This document shows positions 1-11,103 of a stretch of 64,000 nt of DNA, one piece after another. The number at the start of each line of letters is the position of its first letter. Positions within the stretch are counted from its first letter, which is position 1. The position numbers and the translations under genes were made by a program. The DNA comes from a bacterium. Its GTDB lineage: Bacteria; Planctomycetota; UBA1135; UBA2386. The DNA is taken from contig JANSXC010000014.1 of the NCBI GenBank assembly GCA_024743115.1, positions 1-64,000 of the forward strand, given 5' to 3'. The notes under the pieces were generated by a model. That model was not told the origin of the DNA and did no database searches. It saw only the letters and a program-made list of their open reading frames with translations.

Positions 1-329
1 AGACCGTCGTTGAAGTCCAGCGTCGTACCGCCCATGAAGAACTCGCTCTTCTTGTCGACGCAGTAGCGCACGCCGTGCATCTCGAACGCGAGATCGAACT
101 CGGTCGGTCCGCTCTGGTCGAAGTCGAGTACGTAGCTGAAGCCGGAGCAGCCGCCACCCTTGGCGCCGATCCGGACCCAGGCCTCGTCGCCGAACCCCTG
201 CTCCTTGATGACGCGCCCAATCTCCTGCGCGGCGCGCTCGGTCAGATGGATCCCGCGGCCCTCGGCCGGCGTGGTCGGCGTCGGCGTGCCGCTCTCTGGC
301 TCGGCCGTCTTCGGTTCGGAGTCGGTCAT
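1..329 (-). CDS. iscA: Iron-sulfur assembly protein, IscA/HesB family (partial, C-terminus beyond window)
   Basis: A-type iron-sulfur carrier that accepts or stores a cluster and passes it to apoproteins in the cytoplasm. The reading frame opens with ATG at 329 and runs off the window edge, so only about 109 residues are present. Residues 57-64 (AKGGGCSG) hold the first conserved ligand, Cys61. The C-terminal paired cysteines of the family lie outside the window and cannot be checked. The first 25 residues are a Pro/Thr/Glu-rich extension not usual in short IscA proteins. It starts 3 nt after the iscU stop codon, so it is almost certainly the fourth gene of the isc operon. IscA, SufA and ErpA cannot be told apart on sequence alone; the IscA name rests on context. 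Confidence 0.9.
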   Translation of the reverse strand, partial: MTDSEPKTAEPESGTPTPTTPAEGRGIHLTERAAQEIGRVIKEQGFGDEAWVRIGAKGGGCSGFSYVLDFDQSGPTEFDLAFEMHGVRYCVDKKSEFFMGGTTLDFNDG

Positions 330-332
330 GTC

Positions 333-788
333 TCAGCTCGTGGTCTGCCCGGTCTTTGATTCGCCGGTCTTCGATTCGTTGGCCGGCGGGGCGGCGTCAT
401 CCTTCGCGGTGCCGTTCTTCGCGCGCCAGTCGTCGATTGCCGCTTTGATCGCGTCCTCCGCGAGCACCGAGCAGTGGATCTTCACCGGCGGCAGCGACAG
501 CTCTTCGACGATCTGCGTGTTCTTGATCTCGGCCGCGGAATCGACGGTTGCGCCCTTGAGCCACTCCGTCGCGAGCGATGACGAGGCGATGGCCGAGCCG
601 CAGCCGTACGTCTTGAACTTCGCGTCCGAGATCTTGCCGTCGTTGTCGACCTGGATCTGGAGCTTCATCACGTCACCGCACTCCGGTGCGCCGACGACGC
701 CCGTGCCCACGTTCGGGTCGTCCTTGTCGAGCGAGCCGACGTTGCGCGGGTTCTGGTAGTGATCGAGGACCTTGTCGCTGTATGCCAT
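333..788 (-). CDS. iscU: Iron-sulfur cluster scaffold protein IscU
   Basis: Scaffold on which [2Fe-2S]/[4Fe-4S] clusters are assembled from IscS-derived sulfur. The protein has 151 residues. The three cluster cysteines are visible at Cys37 (APECGD, with Asp39), Cys63 (YGCGSA) and Cys106, preceded by His105. The HscA-recognition motif LPPVK is at residues 99-103. All are diagnostic of IscU rather than of SufU or the long NifU. It is about 23 residues longer than the typical 128-residue IscU because of a hydrophilic Lys/Thr/Ser-rich tail after residue 122. It lies between iscS (63 nt upstream) and iscA (3 nt downstream) on the same strand. Confidence 0.96.
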   Translation of the reverse strand: MAYSDKVLDHYQNPRNVGSLDKDDPNVGTGVVGAPECGDVMKLQIQVDNDGKISDAKFKTYGCGSAIASSSLATEWLKGATVDSAAEIKNTQIVEELSLPPVKIHCSVLAEDAIKAAIDDWRAKNGTAKDDAAPPANESKTGESKTGQTTS

Positions 789-851
789 CGTTAGTTGTTG
801 GCGATCGGAATCTTGAAGAATCGTAGCTCGTAGAGGGTGGAGACGGCGCGC

Positions 852-2066
852 CTAATGCACCGTCCACTTGACCTTGGAGAGATCCACGCCTTCCTGGACC
901 ATCTCCCATAGCGGGGACATCTCGCGCAGCCGCGTGACCTCGGCCACGATGCGATCGGCGGCGAAATCGACCTCCTCCTCGGTCGAGAAGCGACCGAGGG
1001 AGAAGCGGATGCTGCTGTGGGCGAGCTCGTCGTTGAGCCCGAGCGCCTTCAGCACGTAGCTGGGCTCGAGACTCGCGGAGGTGCAGGCCGAGCCGGACGA
1101 TACCGCCAGTTCCTTGACGCCCATGATCAGGCTCTCGCCCTCGACGTACGGGAACGAGATGTTCGTGAGTGTCGGCAGCCGGCTCGCTGGGTCGCCATTG
1201 ATGACCGCGTCGGGCAGCGCCGCGAGGACGCGTTGCTCGAGGCGGTCACGCAGCGCGGCGAGCTTCGGAATCTCGGTCGCCATCTCCTCACGCGCGAGGC
1301 GCGCGGCTTGCCCCATGCCGACGATGCCGGTCACGTTGAGCGTGCCCGAGCGCATGCCGCGCTCGTGGCCGCCGCCGTCGATCTGCGCGGTGAGTCGGAC
1401 GCGAGGGTTGCGGCGGCGAACATAGAGCGCGCCGATGCCCTTCGGGCCGTACATCTTGTGCGCCGAGATCGACATCAGGTCGACGTTCTGCGCTTCGACG
1501 TCCAACTCGATGCGCCCCGGTGCCTGCGTGGCGTCCGTGTGGAACAGCGTGCCCTTGCGCTTGCAGATCTCGCCGATCTTCGCGATCGGGTGCACGAGGC
1601 CGGTCTCGTTGTTGGCCGTCATCAACGTCACGAGGATCGTCTCGTCCGTGATCGCGGCCTCGAGTTCCTGCAGGTCGATGTGGCCCTTGCCGTCGACGGG
1701 CAACCACGTCACGCGGTGCCCCTGGGTCTCGAGGTGCTTGACAGTGTCCACGACGGCCTTGTGCTCGGTCGCCGTCGTGATGATGTGGTTGCCCTTCTTG
1801 GCATACATCTCGGCGGCGCCCTTGATCGCGAGGTTGTTGGCCTCGGTCGAGCCACTCGTCCAGAGAATCTCCTTGGGGTGGGCGCCGATTAGCTGCGCGA
1901 CCTGCTTGCGGGCCTCGTCCACGGCGGCTTCGGCCGTCCAGCCGAACGCGTGGCTGCGGCTCGCGGCGTTGCCGAACGTGTCGGTGAAGAACGGCAGCAT
2001 GCGCTCCACGACCCGTGGATCACAGGGGGTGGTGGCGCTGTAGTCGAGGTAGATCGGAGTCTTCAC
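852..2066 (-). CDS. iscS: Cysteine desulfurase IscS
   Basis: PLP-dependent enzyme converting cysteine to alanine and delivering persulfide sulfur to IscU and other acceptors. GTG at 2066 was chosen as start: it gives [14 protein letters not shown], the normal IscS N-terminus, and exactly 404 residues, the E. coli length. The open frame continues upstream, but that part only shadows iscR. The PLP lysine is Lys204 ([10 protein letters not shown]). The catalytic loop cysteine is Cys328 ([15 protein letters not shown]), with the long loop typical of group I desulfurases. The C-terminus ends [13 protein letters not shown], as in proteobacterial IscS. It begins 32 nt downstream of the iscR stop. 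Confidence 0.97.
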   Translation of the reverse strand: MKTPIYLDYSATTPCDPRVVERMLPFFTDTFGNAASRSHAFGWTAEAAVDEARKQVAQLIGAHPKEILWTSGSTEANNLAIKGAAEMYAKKGNHIITTATEHKAVVDTVKHLETQGHRVTWLPVDGKGHIDLQELEAAITDETILVTLMTANNETGLVHPIAKIGEICKRKGTLFHTDATQAPGRIELDVEAQNVDLMSISAHKMYGPKGIGALYVRRRNPRVRLTAQIDGGGHERGMRSGTLNVTGIVGMGQAARLAREEMATEIPKLAALRDRLEQRVLAALPDAVINGDPASRLPTLTNISFPYVEGESLIMGVKELAVSSGSACTSASLEPSYVLKALGLNDELAHSSIRFSLGRFSTEEEVDFAADRIVAEVTRLREMSPLWEMVQEGVDLSKVKWTVH

Positions 2067-2098
2067 GGTATGGTGGAGGTGGGCGTCGAGAATCGGTA

Positions 2099-2641
2099 TC
2101 AGGAGCCGTCGCCGGGATTCGGTCGGTATCCGGAGTTCGGGCCGCCGCCCGCGTTTGCGTTCGCGATCGGCAGGCTCGGGTGATGGCTGTGCTGGCCCAC
2201 GGTGTGGCCGAGGCAGCAGAGTTCGTCGAGGTGGATGCTCGCGAACAGGTTCGAGATGCGATCGTGTACGACGCGCATCGGGTTCTTGCTCGGGCAGATG
2301 TCGATCAGGGCACACTCCTCGTCCTGGCTCTGGTGCGAGACGCAATCGACGAGCTCGAACTTGCCCTCGACGACCTCGAGGATCTCGCGCAGCGAGATCG
2401 CGTCGGGGCCGCGGACCAGGCGATAGCCGCCCCGCAGGCCGCGCGTTGAGTCGAGCAGACCGGCGCGCGCGAAGTCCTTGAGCAGATTGGCGACGACCGA
2501 CTTGTTGAGCCCGCAGCGGTTTGCGATCTCGTGCGCACTGACGACCGAATCTGCGGCATTGCCGCCCGGATACGCGCCCTCCCGGGCGATCGCGCCCAGC
2601 AGGAATACGGCGTAGTCGGCCTTCTTGGAGATTCGGAGCAT
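2099..2641 (-). CDS. iscR: Rrf2-family iron-sulfur regulator IscR
   Basis: Winged-helix transcription factor that senses cluster status and controls the isc operon. From ATG at 2641 the protein has 180 residues starting [12 protein letters not shown], the standard Rrf2 N-terminus; an ATG 39 nt further upstream would add 13 residues without family support. The helix-turn-helix lies around residues 36-75. Three candidate cluster cysteines are Cys100, Cys110 and Cys116, spaced C-x9-C-x5-C, wider than in E. coli IscR (C-x5-C-x5-C). The last 25 residues are Asn/Gly/Pro-rich. It is first in iscR-iscS-iscU-iscA and divergent from ygfZ, so autoregulation from the shared intergenic region is likely. 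Confidence 0.93.
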   Translation of the reverse strand: MLRISKKADYAVFLLGAIAREGAYPGGNAADSVVSAHEIANRCGLNKSVVANLLKDFARAGLLDSTRGLRGGYRLVRGPDAISLREILEVVEGKFELVDCVSHQSQDEECALIDICPSKNPMRVVHDRISNLFASIHLDELCCLGHTVGQHSHHPSLPIANANAGGGPNSGYRPNPGDGS

Positions 2642-2651
2642 CGTCGAAAGA

Positions 2652-2667
2652 AAACTAGACCCAGTTT
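2652..2667. promoter_or_regulatory. Inverted repeat in the iscR-ygfZ intergenic region, possible Rrf2 operator
   Basis: A perfect 5-bp inverted repeat, AAACT-N6-AGTTT, sits 10 bp upstream of the iscR ATG in an otherwise GC-rich intergenic region shared with divergent ygfZ. Rrf2 proteins bind dyad sites close to their own promoters, so an operator role is plausible. The arms are short and no -10/-35 boxes could be assigned. A second short dyad (AAGCC-N9-GGCTT, 2697-2715) lies nearer ygfZ. Confidence 0.35.
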
Positions 2668-2830
2668 GGGGCTCATTCAAATGGATCGGCTGGAAAAAGC
2701 CCCAATCCCAGGCTTATTTGCATGGCGTCCCGATCTCGGCCGCGTTCGCTGCCCCGATGCGATGGCCAAGGCACGTTGCTCTGGCCGTTGCCAAGGCGGT
2801 TTGCGGTCATGGGACGCAACGAGAAGCCTG

Positions 2831-3772
2831 ATGACCGCCGATTCGGATCCCCAAGCCCCAGCCGTTCCCGATCCCGACACCGCGGCCCTGCTCGCGGCGG
2901 GGCCCTTCGTTCGTCAGCCAGCGGCGTTCCGGGTGCTTGCGGTCCGCGGCCCCGACGCGGCCGACTTCCTGCAGCGGCTCTGTTCCCAGGACGTGGTGGC
3001 GCTCGCGGCCGGCGTTGCGGTACCCGCCGCGTTCCTGGACGGCAAGGGCAAGCTGCTCGTCACCTGTCTGGTGCAGCGCGACCCTGCGGAAGCCGAAACC
3101 ATCTGGCTCGAGACCCACGCGGAGCAGCACGATCGGCTGGTCGAACTGCTCGATCGCTACCACTTCAGCGAGCGTCTCACGTTCGAGGCACCCGCGGACT
3201 GGAGCTGCCAGGAGACGGTGGCGTCGGCGAATGCCTCCGGCAACGCGGCGCCGCCCGGGCTGGAGTTCGCGATCACCCGCCGCGGGATCCGGTTCGTGCG
3301 CCGGCACGGCCCGGCCGCGGACCTGCCGACTGCCCAGGGTGAGGCGCTCGCGGATGAGCTCGGCGAGTGTCTGCGGATGGCCGCAGGCTTCGTGCGTGTC
3401 GGTCTGGAGAGTGAGCCCAAGACGCTGGCGCTCGAAGCCGATCTCGCGGATCACTGCTCGACCACGAAGGGTTGCTACACGGGGCAGGAGATCGTGGCCC
3501 GGATTCACACCTACGGTCACACCAACCGCAAGCTGTGCTTCCTGAAGCTCGCGCCCGGCGCGGTGATCCAGGAACCGCAGGCGCTGCACGAGGTCGAGGA
3601 CGACCTGCCCGTCGGGCGCGTGATGCATGCGGTGCCGACGCCGACGGGGGCGGCGCGCTTCGGCCTCGGCTATCTGCCACCGGACTTCCAGGCGCCGGGG
3701 ACGCAGTTGCGTTTGGCGGCGGCTGATGGCGGCGAGGCAGCGGTCGCGGCCGACGTGACCGTCGTCTGGTAG
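2831..3772 (+). CDS. ygfZ: Folate-binding iron-sulfur maintenance protein YgfZ
   Basis: GcvT-like tetrahydrofolate-binding protein that helps make or repair iron-sulfur enzymes such as MiaB. From ATG at 2831 it has 313 residues; the frame is open further upstream, but that part falls in the intergenic region. The family signature KGCYTGQE is at residues 213-220, with the conserved Cys215. The N-terminal part (about residues 30-150) has the aminomethyltransferase-like fold pattern, including DFLQRLCSQDV. It is divergent from the isc operon across about 190 bp, which fits a shared role and possibly shared IscR control. The weak homology to GcvT does not make it a glycine-cleavage enzyme. Confidence 0.93.
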   Translation: MTADSDPQAPAVPDPDTAALLAAGPFVRQPAAFRVLAVRGPDAADFLQRLCSQDVVALAAGVAVPAAFLDGKGKLLVTCLVQRDPAEAETIWLETHAEQHDRLVELLDRYHFSERLTFEAPADWSCQETVASANASGNAAPPGLEFAITRRGIRFVRRHGPAADLPTAQGEALADELGECLRMAAGFVRVGLESEPKTLALEADLADHCSTTKGCYTGQEIVARIHTYGHTNRKLCFLKLAPGAVIQEPQALHEVEDDLPVGRVMHAVPTPTGAARFGLGYLPPDFQAPGTQLRLAAADGGEAAVAADVTVVW

Positions 3773-3781
3773 CCGGTCGCC

Positions 3782-5230
3782 CTATTTGGAGCCCGCCGGT
3801 TTGCCGGGGCCCCATTCGATCGCCGCCTCCTCGAGCACGCGATTGGCGAGTTCGTCGGAGTGCACCTTGCGCAGTCGGGTGATCAGGTCCTGGTCCGGCA
3901 GGTCGGGCTCCACGTCGAGCACCTTGACGAGATAGCAGCCGTCGTCGGCGCGAACGGGGCCGACGACATCGCCCATCGCGGCTGCGAACGCGGCGTCGAG
4001 AACCGCTGCGGGCAGCTTGACCCGGCCGCGGCCGGCCTGGTGGTGCCAGCCCGTGTCGCCGCCGGTCTGTTTGCCGCCGGGGTCATCGGTCTCGATGCGG
4101 GCGACGACGTCGAAGCGCTCCTTTTCGAGCCGCTTCCTGACCCGCTCGAGCGATTCGGTCGCGGCGGCGAAATCGTGCGGCACGAGCGCGTTCGGCTCTT
4201 CGAGTGCGCGTCGGTAGATCACGCTGAGCTTGCGCCGGGCGCCGACCTTCGCGACCACGGCGGCGCGGTTGTCGGCCAGCTCGGCCGCGAGTTTTGCATT
4301 CGGGTGCAGGGCGCTCGCGAGCAGATCCTGCAGCACCTTCGCGCGGAAGACGCGCGACTGCCGCAGCGTCGCGACCGTCAGGCCTTGCGTCTCGAGCAGC
4401 TGCTCGAGGCTGAGGCCGCGGAACCGCGGGTCGCTGCGGGCGTCCTTGCGGCGCTGCGCGATCGCCCGGTCGAGGTCCGACGGATGGACTTCGATCTCGT
4501 GCTTGCGGCCGAGTTGTTCGATCGAGTTGAGGTAGACGACCTGGCGGACGTAGCGGTCGCGTTCCGCGTTCTCGCTCGTGCGGAGCAGCAGCAGCCCGAG
4601 TTCGAGGATCGGCAGGTCGCGGCCGTCGACGCGCGCGGCAACCCCGGGCGGCAGCAGCGTCGGGTCGGTGACGATCGTCCGCTGTTTGCGATGTTGCGCG
4701 AGCCAGAGCTGCAGCATGTCCCCGCTGACGGGCTCGGTCTCACCGAGCTCGAGCGCGTGGCGCACGAGGCGTTCTTGAGCGAGCTGCGTGGCGATGTCCC
4801 GGAGGAACTCCTCGGTCGTCGAGTTGCGCACGGCAGCGAACTTCGACGGATCGCGGCCCGCGGCGCGAAACTGGGCTTGCAGCTTGTCCCAGAACGCCTG
4901 CACCTCGGCCGGCTTCGGCAACAGCTTCAGGCGTTCGGCTTCGCGGCGGGTCAGTTCGGAATCGACGAGCACCTTGCACGCCTGGCGACCGACCTCCTGG
5001 TGGCGCAGGTGCAGGCCCATCTCGATCGCAACGTCACTGCGGAGCACGACCGCGGGCTTGCCGTCGAAACGGTAGCGCGCGAGCACCGGATCGGTGCCCG
5101 CCTGCGTGCTGCCGTTCGCGGCTGCCTGGGCCGATCCCGCGGGCGCCAGAAGTGCGCCAGCGCAGCAGCCGAGTGCGAGGGTCAACACGGGCAGTCGGAG
5201 GCTCGGCGCTCGGAACACGTTCGATGTCAT
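3782..5230 (-). CDS. Secreted parvulin-type (PpiC/SurA-like) peptidyl-prolyl isomerase
   Basis: Probable periplasmic folding factor. From ATG at 5230 it has 482 residues with a cleavable signal peptide (hydrophobic core about residues 12-32, cleavage near AQA). A long helical chaperone-like region (about 45-320) contains two SurA-N-like stretches rich in Arg/Glu. A rotamase domain follows (about 325-455), with the parvulin elements GGDTGW and GDVVGPVRADDGCYLVKV. The usual catalytic histidines of parvulins are not obvious to me, so catalytic competence is uncertain. The gene is convergent with ygfZ (9 nt between stops) and separated by about 50 bp from the acyltransferase operon upstream, so it may belong to that transcript. 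Confidence 0.8.
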   Translation of the reverse strand: MTSNVFRAPSLRLPVLTLALGCCAGALLAPAGSAQAAANGSTQAGTDPVLARYRFDGKPAVVLRSDVAIEMGLHLRHQEVGRQACKVLVDSELTRREAERLKLLPKPAEVQAFWDKLQAQFRAAGRDPSKFAAVRNSTTEEFLRDIATQLAQERLVRHALELGETEPVSGDMLQLWLAQHRKQRTIVTDPTLLPPGVAARVDGRDLPILELGLLLLRTSENAERDRYVRQVVYLNSIEQLGRKHEIEVHPSDLDRAIAQRRKDARSDPRFRGLSLEQLLETQGLTVATLRQSRVFRAKVLQDLLASALHPNAKLAAELADNRAAVVAKVGARRKLSVIYRRALEEPNALVPHDFAAATESLERVRKRLEKERFDVVARIETDDPGGKQTGGDTGWHHQAGRGRVKLPAAVLDAAFAAAMGDVVGPVRADDGCYLVKVLDVEPDLPDQDLITRLRKVHSDELANRVLEEAAIEWGPGKPAGSK

Positions 5231-5283
5231 CGCGTGCGACCATAGCAGAATGCGCACGATTCCTCGCGGCGTCTGGCCGGCTG

Positions 5284-6315
5284 TCAGGTCGAGGCCAGGG
5301 GCGGCAGCCCGTCCGCGTCCGGTTGTTCGCCCTCCGGACGGCGGCGAAACCGTCGCCCCTGCCAGAACCACTGGTCCGGGGCTTCGGCGATCGCCTCGGA
5401 CAACCCGTCGTTGACGCGGGTCATGATGGCCAAGAGGTCGCGGTCGCGGTCGGGGCCGGCCGTGACCCGGATGATGTCGTGCACGCGTAGTTTGAAGCGC
5501 ATGCAGCCGGTGCGGATCACGGTGACGACGACGATCGGCGCGCCGGTGGACAGATGCAGTACGGCAGGGGTCGCCACGGTGCGCGCGACCGTGCCGAGGA
5601 ACGGCGCCTCGATCGCGCTGTGCTTGCCGCCGCCGTCACAGAGCAGGCCGATCGCACCGTGTTCTGCCAGCACCTTCTTGAGGGTCCACATCACGCGCTT
5701 GCGGGCGACGACGTGCTGCCCGGTGCGGGTGCGGAGCTTCGCGATCAGGCGATCGAGCGCGGGCATTGGGCTCGGTCGGAAGACGGACGTGAGCGGCAGG
5801 CCCTTGAGGCCCGCGCCGACGCCTGCGACGTCCCAGGTACCGACGTGCCCCGTAGCGAAGATCACGCCTTTGCCCTCGGCGTAGAGTTCGGCGATCGGTG
5901 GGTACTCCGACATGTCGACGAAGCGCTCGAGGTTGCCCGCGGTGAGCCGCCGCATCTGGCAGAAGTCGACGACGATCCGTGCGATATGGCGTGACCACGC
6001 CCAGAGGTGGCCGGGTGGTCGCGCATCGCCGGCTGGCGCGCCGGGACGGAACGCGATCCGCGTATTGCGCCAGTAGCCCTTGCTGCGTTCGCCGCGCGGG
6101 TCGTGGCATCGCCAGTACAGGTACCACGGGATCGCGAGGAGATTGGACGCGAGGTAGCCGAGGCGGGGCGGCACGACGCCGACCAGCCAGATGAGACCGC
6201 CGAGCACGCTGACGAGCGCCCTCTGCCACAGCGGGTCAGGGCGGGTGTCGCGACGTTCTTTCGGTTCCGCCGGTGGCGCGGAGGGCGAAGCGGACGACGC
6301 TTCCGCGGCCGTCAT
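5284..6315 (-). CDS. LpxL/HtrB-family lipid A-type acyltransferase
   Basis: Inner-membrane enzyme expected to transfer a fatty acyl chain to a lipid A precursor or similar glycolipid. It has 343 residues. A hydrophobic anchor lies at about residues 33-66. The H-x4-D catalytic motif is HVGTWD at 157-162, and downstream blocks (GLLCDGGG, APIVVV and the terminal WFWQGRRFR) fit the LpxL/HtrB family. The start ATG overlaps the stop of the upstream MFS gene by 4 nt, so translation is coupled. Presence of such a gene agrees with planctomycetes having a Gram-negative-type outer membrane. The exact acceptor cannot be read from sequence. Confidence 0.87.
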   Translation of the reverse strand: MTAAEASSASPSAPPAEPKERRDTRPDPLWQRALVSVLGGLIWLVGVVPPRLGYLASNLLAIPWYLYWRCHDPRGERSKGYWRNTRIAFRPGAPAGDARPPGHLWAWSRHIARIVVDFCQMRRLTAGNLERFVDMSEYPPIAELYAEGKGVIFATGHVGTWDVAGVGAGLKGLPLTSVFRPSPMPALDRLIAKLRTRTGQHVVARKRVMWTLKKVLAEHGAIGLLCDGGGKHSAIEAPFLGTVARTVATPAVLHLSTGAPIVVVTVIRTGCMRFKLRVHDIIRVTAGPDRDRDLLAIMTRVNDGLSEAIAEAPDQWFWQGRRFRRRPEGEQPDADGLPPLAST

Positions 6316-7631
6316 CGCGCGACCGCCTCCGCCGGGGCGTCGGGTGCCGGGCCGTCGGCATCACCGGGGCGGCGCGGCAGCCGGACCATCGCGAGGCAGA
6401 TCAGTCCCAGGATCAGCTGGGGGCTCTGGCTGAGCAGGGCGGCCTTGGAATCGAAGTTGTCGCGCACGAGACCGTAGATTACGCCGCCGAGCACCGACAG
6501 TTTCAGCGTGATTCCATAGAGGCCGAAGTATTGGCCGACCTGTTCGCGCGGTGCGAGCAGGAGGATGACCTTGCGGCCGGCAGACCACATGCCGGTCAGA
6601 CCGAAAGCGCCGAGCACGACCAGCGTCAGCAGGTAGCCGATTGCGCTCTCGCCCGCGAACAGGGCGCCGCCGAGCAGCGCGCCGAGCAGCGCGATGCCGC
6701 TGGTTGCGATCACGGCAAGCGGGGCGCGATCGGTCCAGGGGCCGATCAGCAGGCCGAAGACCAGCGCGAGCGTGTTGAGGGTCACGGCCATCACCATCAC
6801 GAGGAGGTCGAGGCCGCCGTCGCCGCTGTAGTCCAGGCCGAAGAGGGCCACCTCACCGGCCGCGGCCTGGGACTGGAAGGTCGTCTGCGTGAGGTCGGAG
6901 AAGAAGAACACGGCTGTGTTCAGGACGTCGACGAAGCAGAAGTTCGCAACCAGAAACCAGAGCAGTGCCGGATGCTGCGGCAGTTCGCGCAGGGTCGTTC
7001 CGAGCGAAGTCAGCGCGGCGCGCATCGCCTGGCCGGCGTTGCCGGCCCGGGCGGGGCGGTTGTCGCGCACGAACATCAGGCACGGCAGCGCAAAGAACAG
7101 GAACAGCCCGGCCGCCACGGGAAACTTCTGGGTTGCCGGTATCTTGAGCGGCAGCAGCGTGAACAGGATCAGGATCGTCGCGAAGTAACCGACGCCGACC
7201 GCGCGCGCACTCACCCGGCCGGCACGCTCGTCGAGTGCGACCGACGACAGCAACGCGTTGTAGAACAGGATGCCGAGGTTGTAGGTCAGGTTCGCGACGA
7301 AGAACCAGACCATCAGCCAGCCGAAGCCGTAGTCGAGCCCCCAGGCCGCGAGCGCGGCGACGCAGGCCAGGGTCGCGTAGGCCAGGTAGCGGTGGGTGCG
7401 GGTGGTGTGGTCGGTGAGCGCACCGAGCGCGGGCACGAGCAGTGCCGCGATCACCATCGAGGCGAAGTTGACGATGCCGATCGTGGTCGCGCCGCCCTCC
7501 CAGGTCTTCGCGATCCAGGGCGTGAACAGAAACGTCAGCGTTGCCGGGTAGACGGTGTTGGCGGGGTCGTAGAGGATCCACGCCCAGGTTCCCTTCGGGG
7601 TTGGCTGTGTTGATGGTTCGGCCGCTGTCAC
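6312..7631 (-). CDS. MFS transporter of the UMF1/Atg22-like family
   Basis: Polytopic membrane transporter of unknown substrate. GTG at 7631 is chosen as start: it forms a 4-nt GTGA overlap with the DUF1501 stop and gives 440 residues; the much longer open frame upstream is only the antiphase of the DUF1501 gene. The family signature WAWILYDPANT near residue 16 is the aromatic-rich first helix of UMF1/Atg22 proteins, and roughly 11-12 hydrophobic segments follow. The C-terminus is a short Asp/Pro/Ala tail. It is sandwiched by 4-nt overlaps on both sides in a DUF1549 - DUF1501 - MFS - acyltransferase run, so it is probably co-produced with them. Confidence 0.85.
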   Translation of the reverse strand: MTAAEPSTQPTPKGTWAWILYDPANTVYPATLTFLFTPWIAKTWEGGATTIGIVNFASMVIAALLVPALGALTDHTTRTHRYLAYATLACVAALAAWGLDYGFGWLMVWFFVANLTYNLGILFYNALLSSVALDERAGRVSARAVGVGYFATILILFTLLPLKIPATQKFPVAAGLFLFFALPCLMFVRDNRPARAGNAGQAMRAALTSLGTTLRELPQHPALLWFLVANFCFVDVLNTAVFFFSDLTQTTFQSQAAAGEVALFGLDYSGDGGLDLLVMVMAVTLNTLALVFGLLIGPWTDRAPLAVIATSGIALLGALLGGALFAGESAIGYLLTLVVLGAFGLTGMWSAGRKVILLLAPREQVGQYFGLYGITLKLSVLGGVIYGLVRDNFDSKAALLSQSPQLILGLICLAMVRLPRRPGDADGPAPDAPAEAVAR

Positions 7632-9037
7632 AGCAGCTGACCCACGACCTTGCCGAAGACGTCGGTGAGCCGGTAGTCGCGCCCCTGGAAGCGGAACGTC
7701 TGCCGTTCGTGGTCGATGCCGACCAGGTGCAGCATCGTCGCGTGCACGTCGTGCAGGTGCACGGGATCCTGCACGACCTGGTAGCCGAGTTCGTCGGTCG
7801 CGCCGATCGTGCGGCCCGGCTGGATGCCGCCGCCCGCGAACCACATCGTGAACGCGCGCGGGTTGTGGTCGCGGCCGAGGTGGGTCTGGTTGCGGACCTC
7901 GCGCATCGGCGTGCGGCCGAACTCGCCGCCCCACACGACGAGGGTGTCGTCGAGCAGCCCGCGCTGCTCGAGATCGAGGATCAGCGCCGCGGCTGCGCGG
8001 TCGGTTTGACGGCACATGTTCGGCAGTCCGTGGATCAGATCGTCGCTCTTGTTGCTGCCGTGGTGATCCCAGCCGCGGTGGATGACCTGGACACAGCGCA
8101 CGCCGCGTTCGACGAGTCGGCGCGCGAGCAGGCAGTTGTTGGCGAACGAACGGCGGCCGGGTCGGCTGCCGTAGAGACGATGGATGTGTTCGGGTTCCTT
8201 GTCGAGTTCCGCGAGTTCGGGAACGCTCTCCTGCATCCGGTAGGCGAGTTCGTACGACGCCGTGCGCGCCGTGATCTCGGGATCGCCGAGCACGCGGTGG
8301 CGTTCGGCGTTGAGGTCGCGCAACAGGTCGAGGCCGCGGCGGCGCGCCCCACGGTCCATGCCTTCGGGGTCGCTGAGGCAGGGCACGAGGTCGCCGCGCG
8401 TGCGCAGCTCGACCCCCTGCAGGTGGCTCGGCAGGAAGCCCGCGCCCCAGCACGCCGAACCCGCACCGGGATCGATCTTGCCCGAGACCAGCACGGCGAA
8501 GCCCGGCAGGTTTGCGTTGGGGCTGCCGAGGCCGTAGAGCAGCCAGGCGCCGAGGCTCGGGCGGCCGACGATCGCATGGCCGGTGTTCGCGAAGACCTGG
8601 GCGGGGCCGTGGTTGAACTGCTCCTGGTGCACGGAGCGTACGAATGACAGGCGGTCGACGATCGCGGCGGTGTGCGGCAACAGTTCGCTGACGAGCGCGC
8701 CGCTGTCGCCGTGTTGCCGGAAGCGGTAGGGCGAACCGAGAAGCTTCGGGCGGCCCTTGAGGAACGCGAACCGCTGGTCGGCGATCAGCGATTCGGGCAC
8801 GAGTTCGCCGTCGTGCTTGCGGAGCATCGGCTTGTCATCGAACAGGTCGATCGACGACGGCGCGCCGGCCATGAACAGCTGGATGACGTGTTTGGCACGC
8901 GGCGCATGGTGCCGGCCGTGATCGCGGCCGCCGGTGGCTGTGGCGGTGGCGAGCGAGGTGGAGCGCAGGAGGTCGCTGGCTGCAAGCGCACCGCCGGCCG
9001 TGAGACCGTGTTGCAGGAAGTCGCGTCGGGTGGCCAT
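7628..9037 (-). CDS. DUF1501 twin-arginine-exported protein
   Basis: Member of the planctomycete-rich DUF1501 (sulfatase-like fold) family; 469 residues. The N-terminus carries a twin-arginine motif (TRRDFL, residues 3-8) followed by an Ala-rich hydrophobic stretch, so export in folded form is expected. Family blocks seen include HVIQLFMAGAPSSIDLFD, RSVHQEQFNHGPAQ and VVWGGEFGRTP. His- and Asp-rich loops (RGWDHHG, LGRDHNP) suggest metal binding. It follows the DUF1549/1553 gene by 14 nt, the standard genetic partner; such pairs are usually thought to process complex polysaccharides, but no member of this type has a firmly assigned reaction that I can cite. Its stop overlaps the MFS start. Confidence 0.93.
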   Translation of the reverse strand: MATRRDFLQHGLTAGGALAASDLLRSTSLATATATGGRDHGRHHAPRAKHVIQLFMAGAPSSIDLFDDKPMLRKHDGELVPESLIADQRFAFLKGRPKLLGSPYRFRQHGDSGALVSELLPHTAAIVDRLSFVRSVHQEQFNHGPAQVFANTGHAIVGRPSLGAWLLYGLGSPNANLPGFAVLVSGKIDPGAGSACWGAGFLPSHLQGVELRTRGDLVPCLSDPEGMDRGARRRGLDLLRDLNAERHRVLGDPEITARTASYELAYRMQESVPELAELDKEPEHIHRLYGSRPGRRSFANNCLLARRLVERGVRCVQVIHRGWDHHGSNKSDDLIHGLPNMCRQTDRAAAALILDLEQRGLLDDTLVVWGGEFGRTPMREVRNQTHLGRDHNPRAFTMWFAGGGIQPGRTIGATDELGYQVVQDPVHLHDVHATMLHLVGIDHERQTFRFQGRDYRLTDVFGKVVGQLL

Positions 9038-9051
9038 CGTCGTCGGTCGGA

Positions 9052-10959
<1,908 letters not shown>

Positions 10960-11062
10960 GATCGGGCGGCGGCTGCTCGCCGTCCACCGGCTGGCAACGG
11001 AAACGGCCCACGCACCGTGGACGCGTGGGCCGCTATCCCAGTGCTACCGGGCCCCGGTGTCA

Positions 11063-11086
11063 GGGGGCCCCGTGCCAGGGGCCCCC
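11063..11086 (-). terminator. Perfect GC-rich hairpin downstream of the Kelch gene
   Basis: A perfect 9-bp inverted repeat, GGGGGCCCC - GTGCCA - GGGGCCCCC, begins 18 nt beyond the stop of the minus-strand Kelch gene and about 100 bp before the DUF1549/1553 gene. The position and stability suit a transcription terminator or mRNA 3'-end stabiliser. There is no T-tract, so it is not a classical intrinsic terminator. Confidence 0.5.
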
Positions 11087-11103
11087 GTGCAACTGGTCGG
11101 CGA

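Noticed and set aside
6273..7613. Long plus-strand open frame (446 codons) opposite the MFS gene
   Set aside because: Composition is Glu/Gln/Arg/Ala-rich without any family motif, and it mirrors the codon bias of the minus-strand gene, which has clear family signatures.
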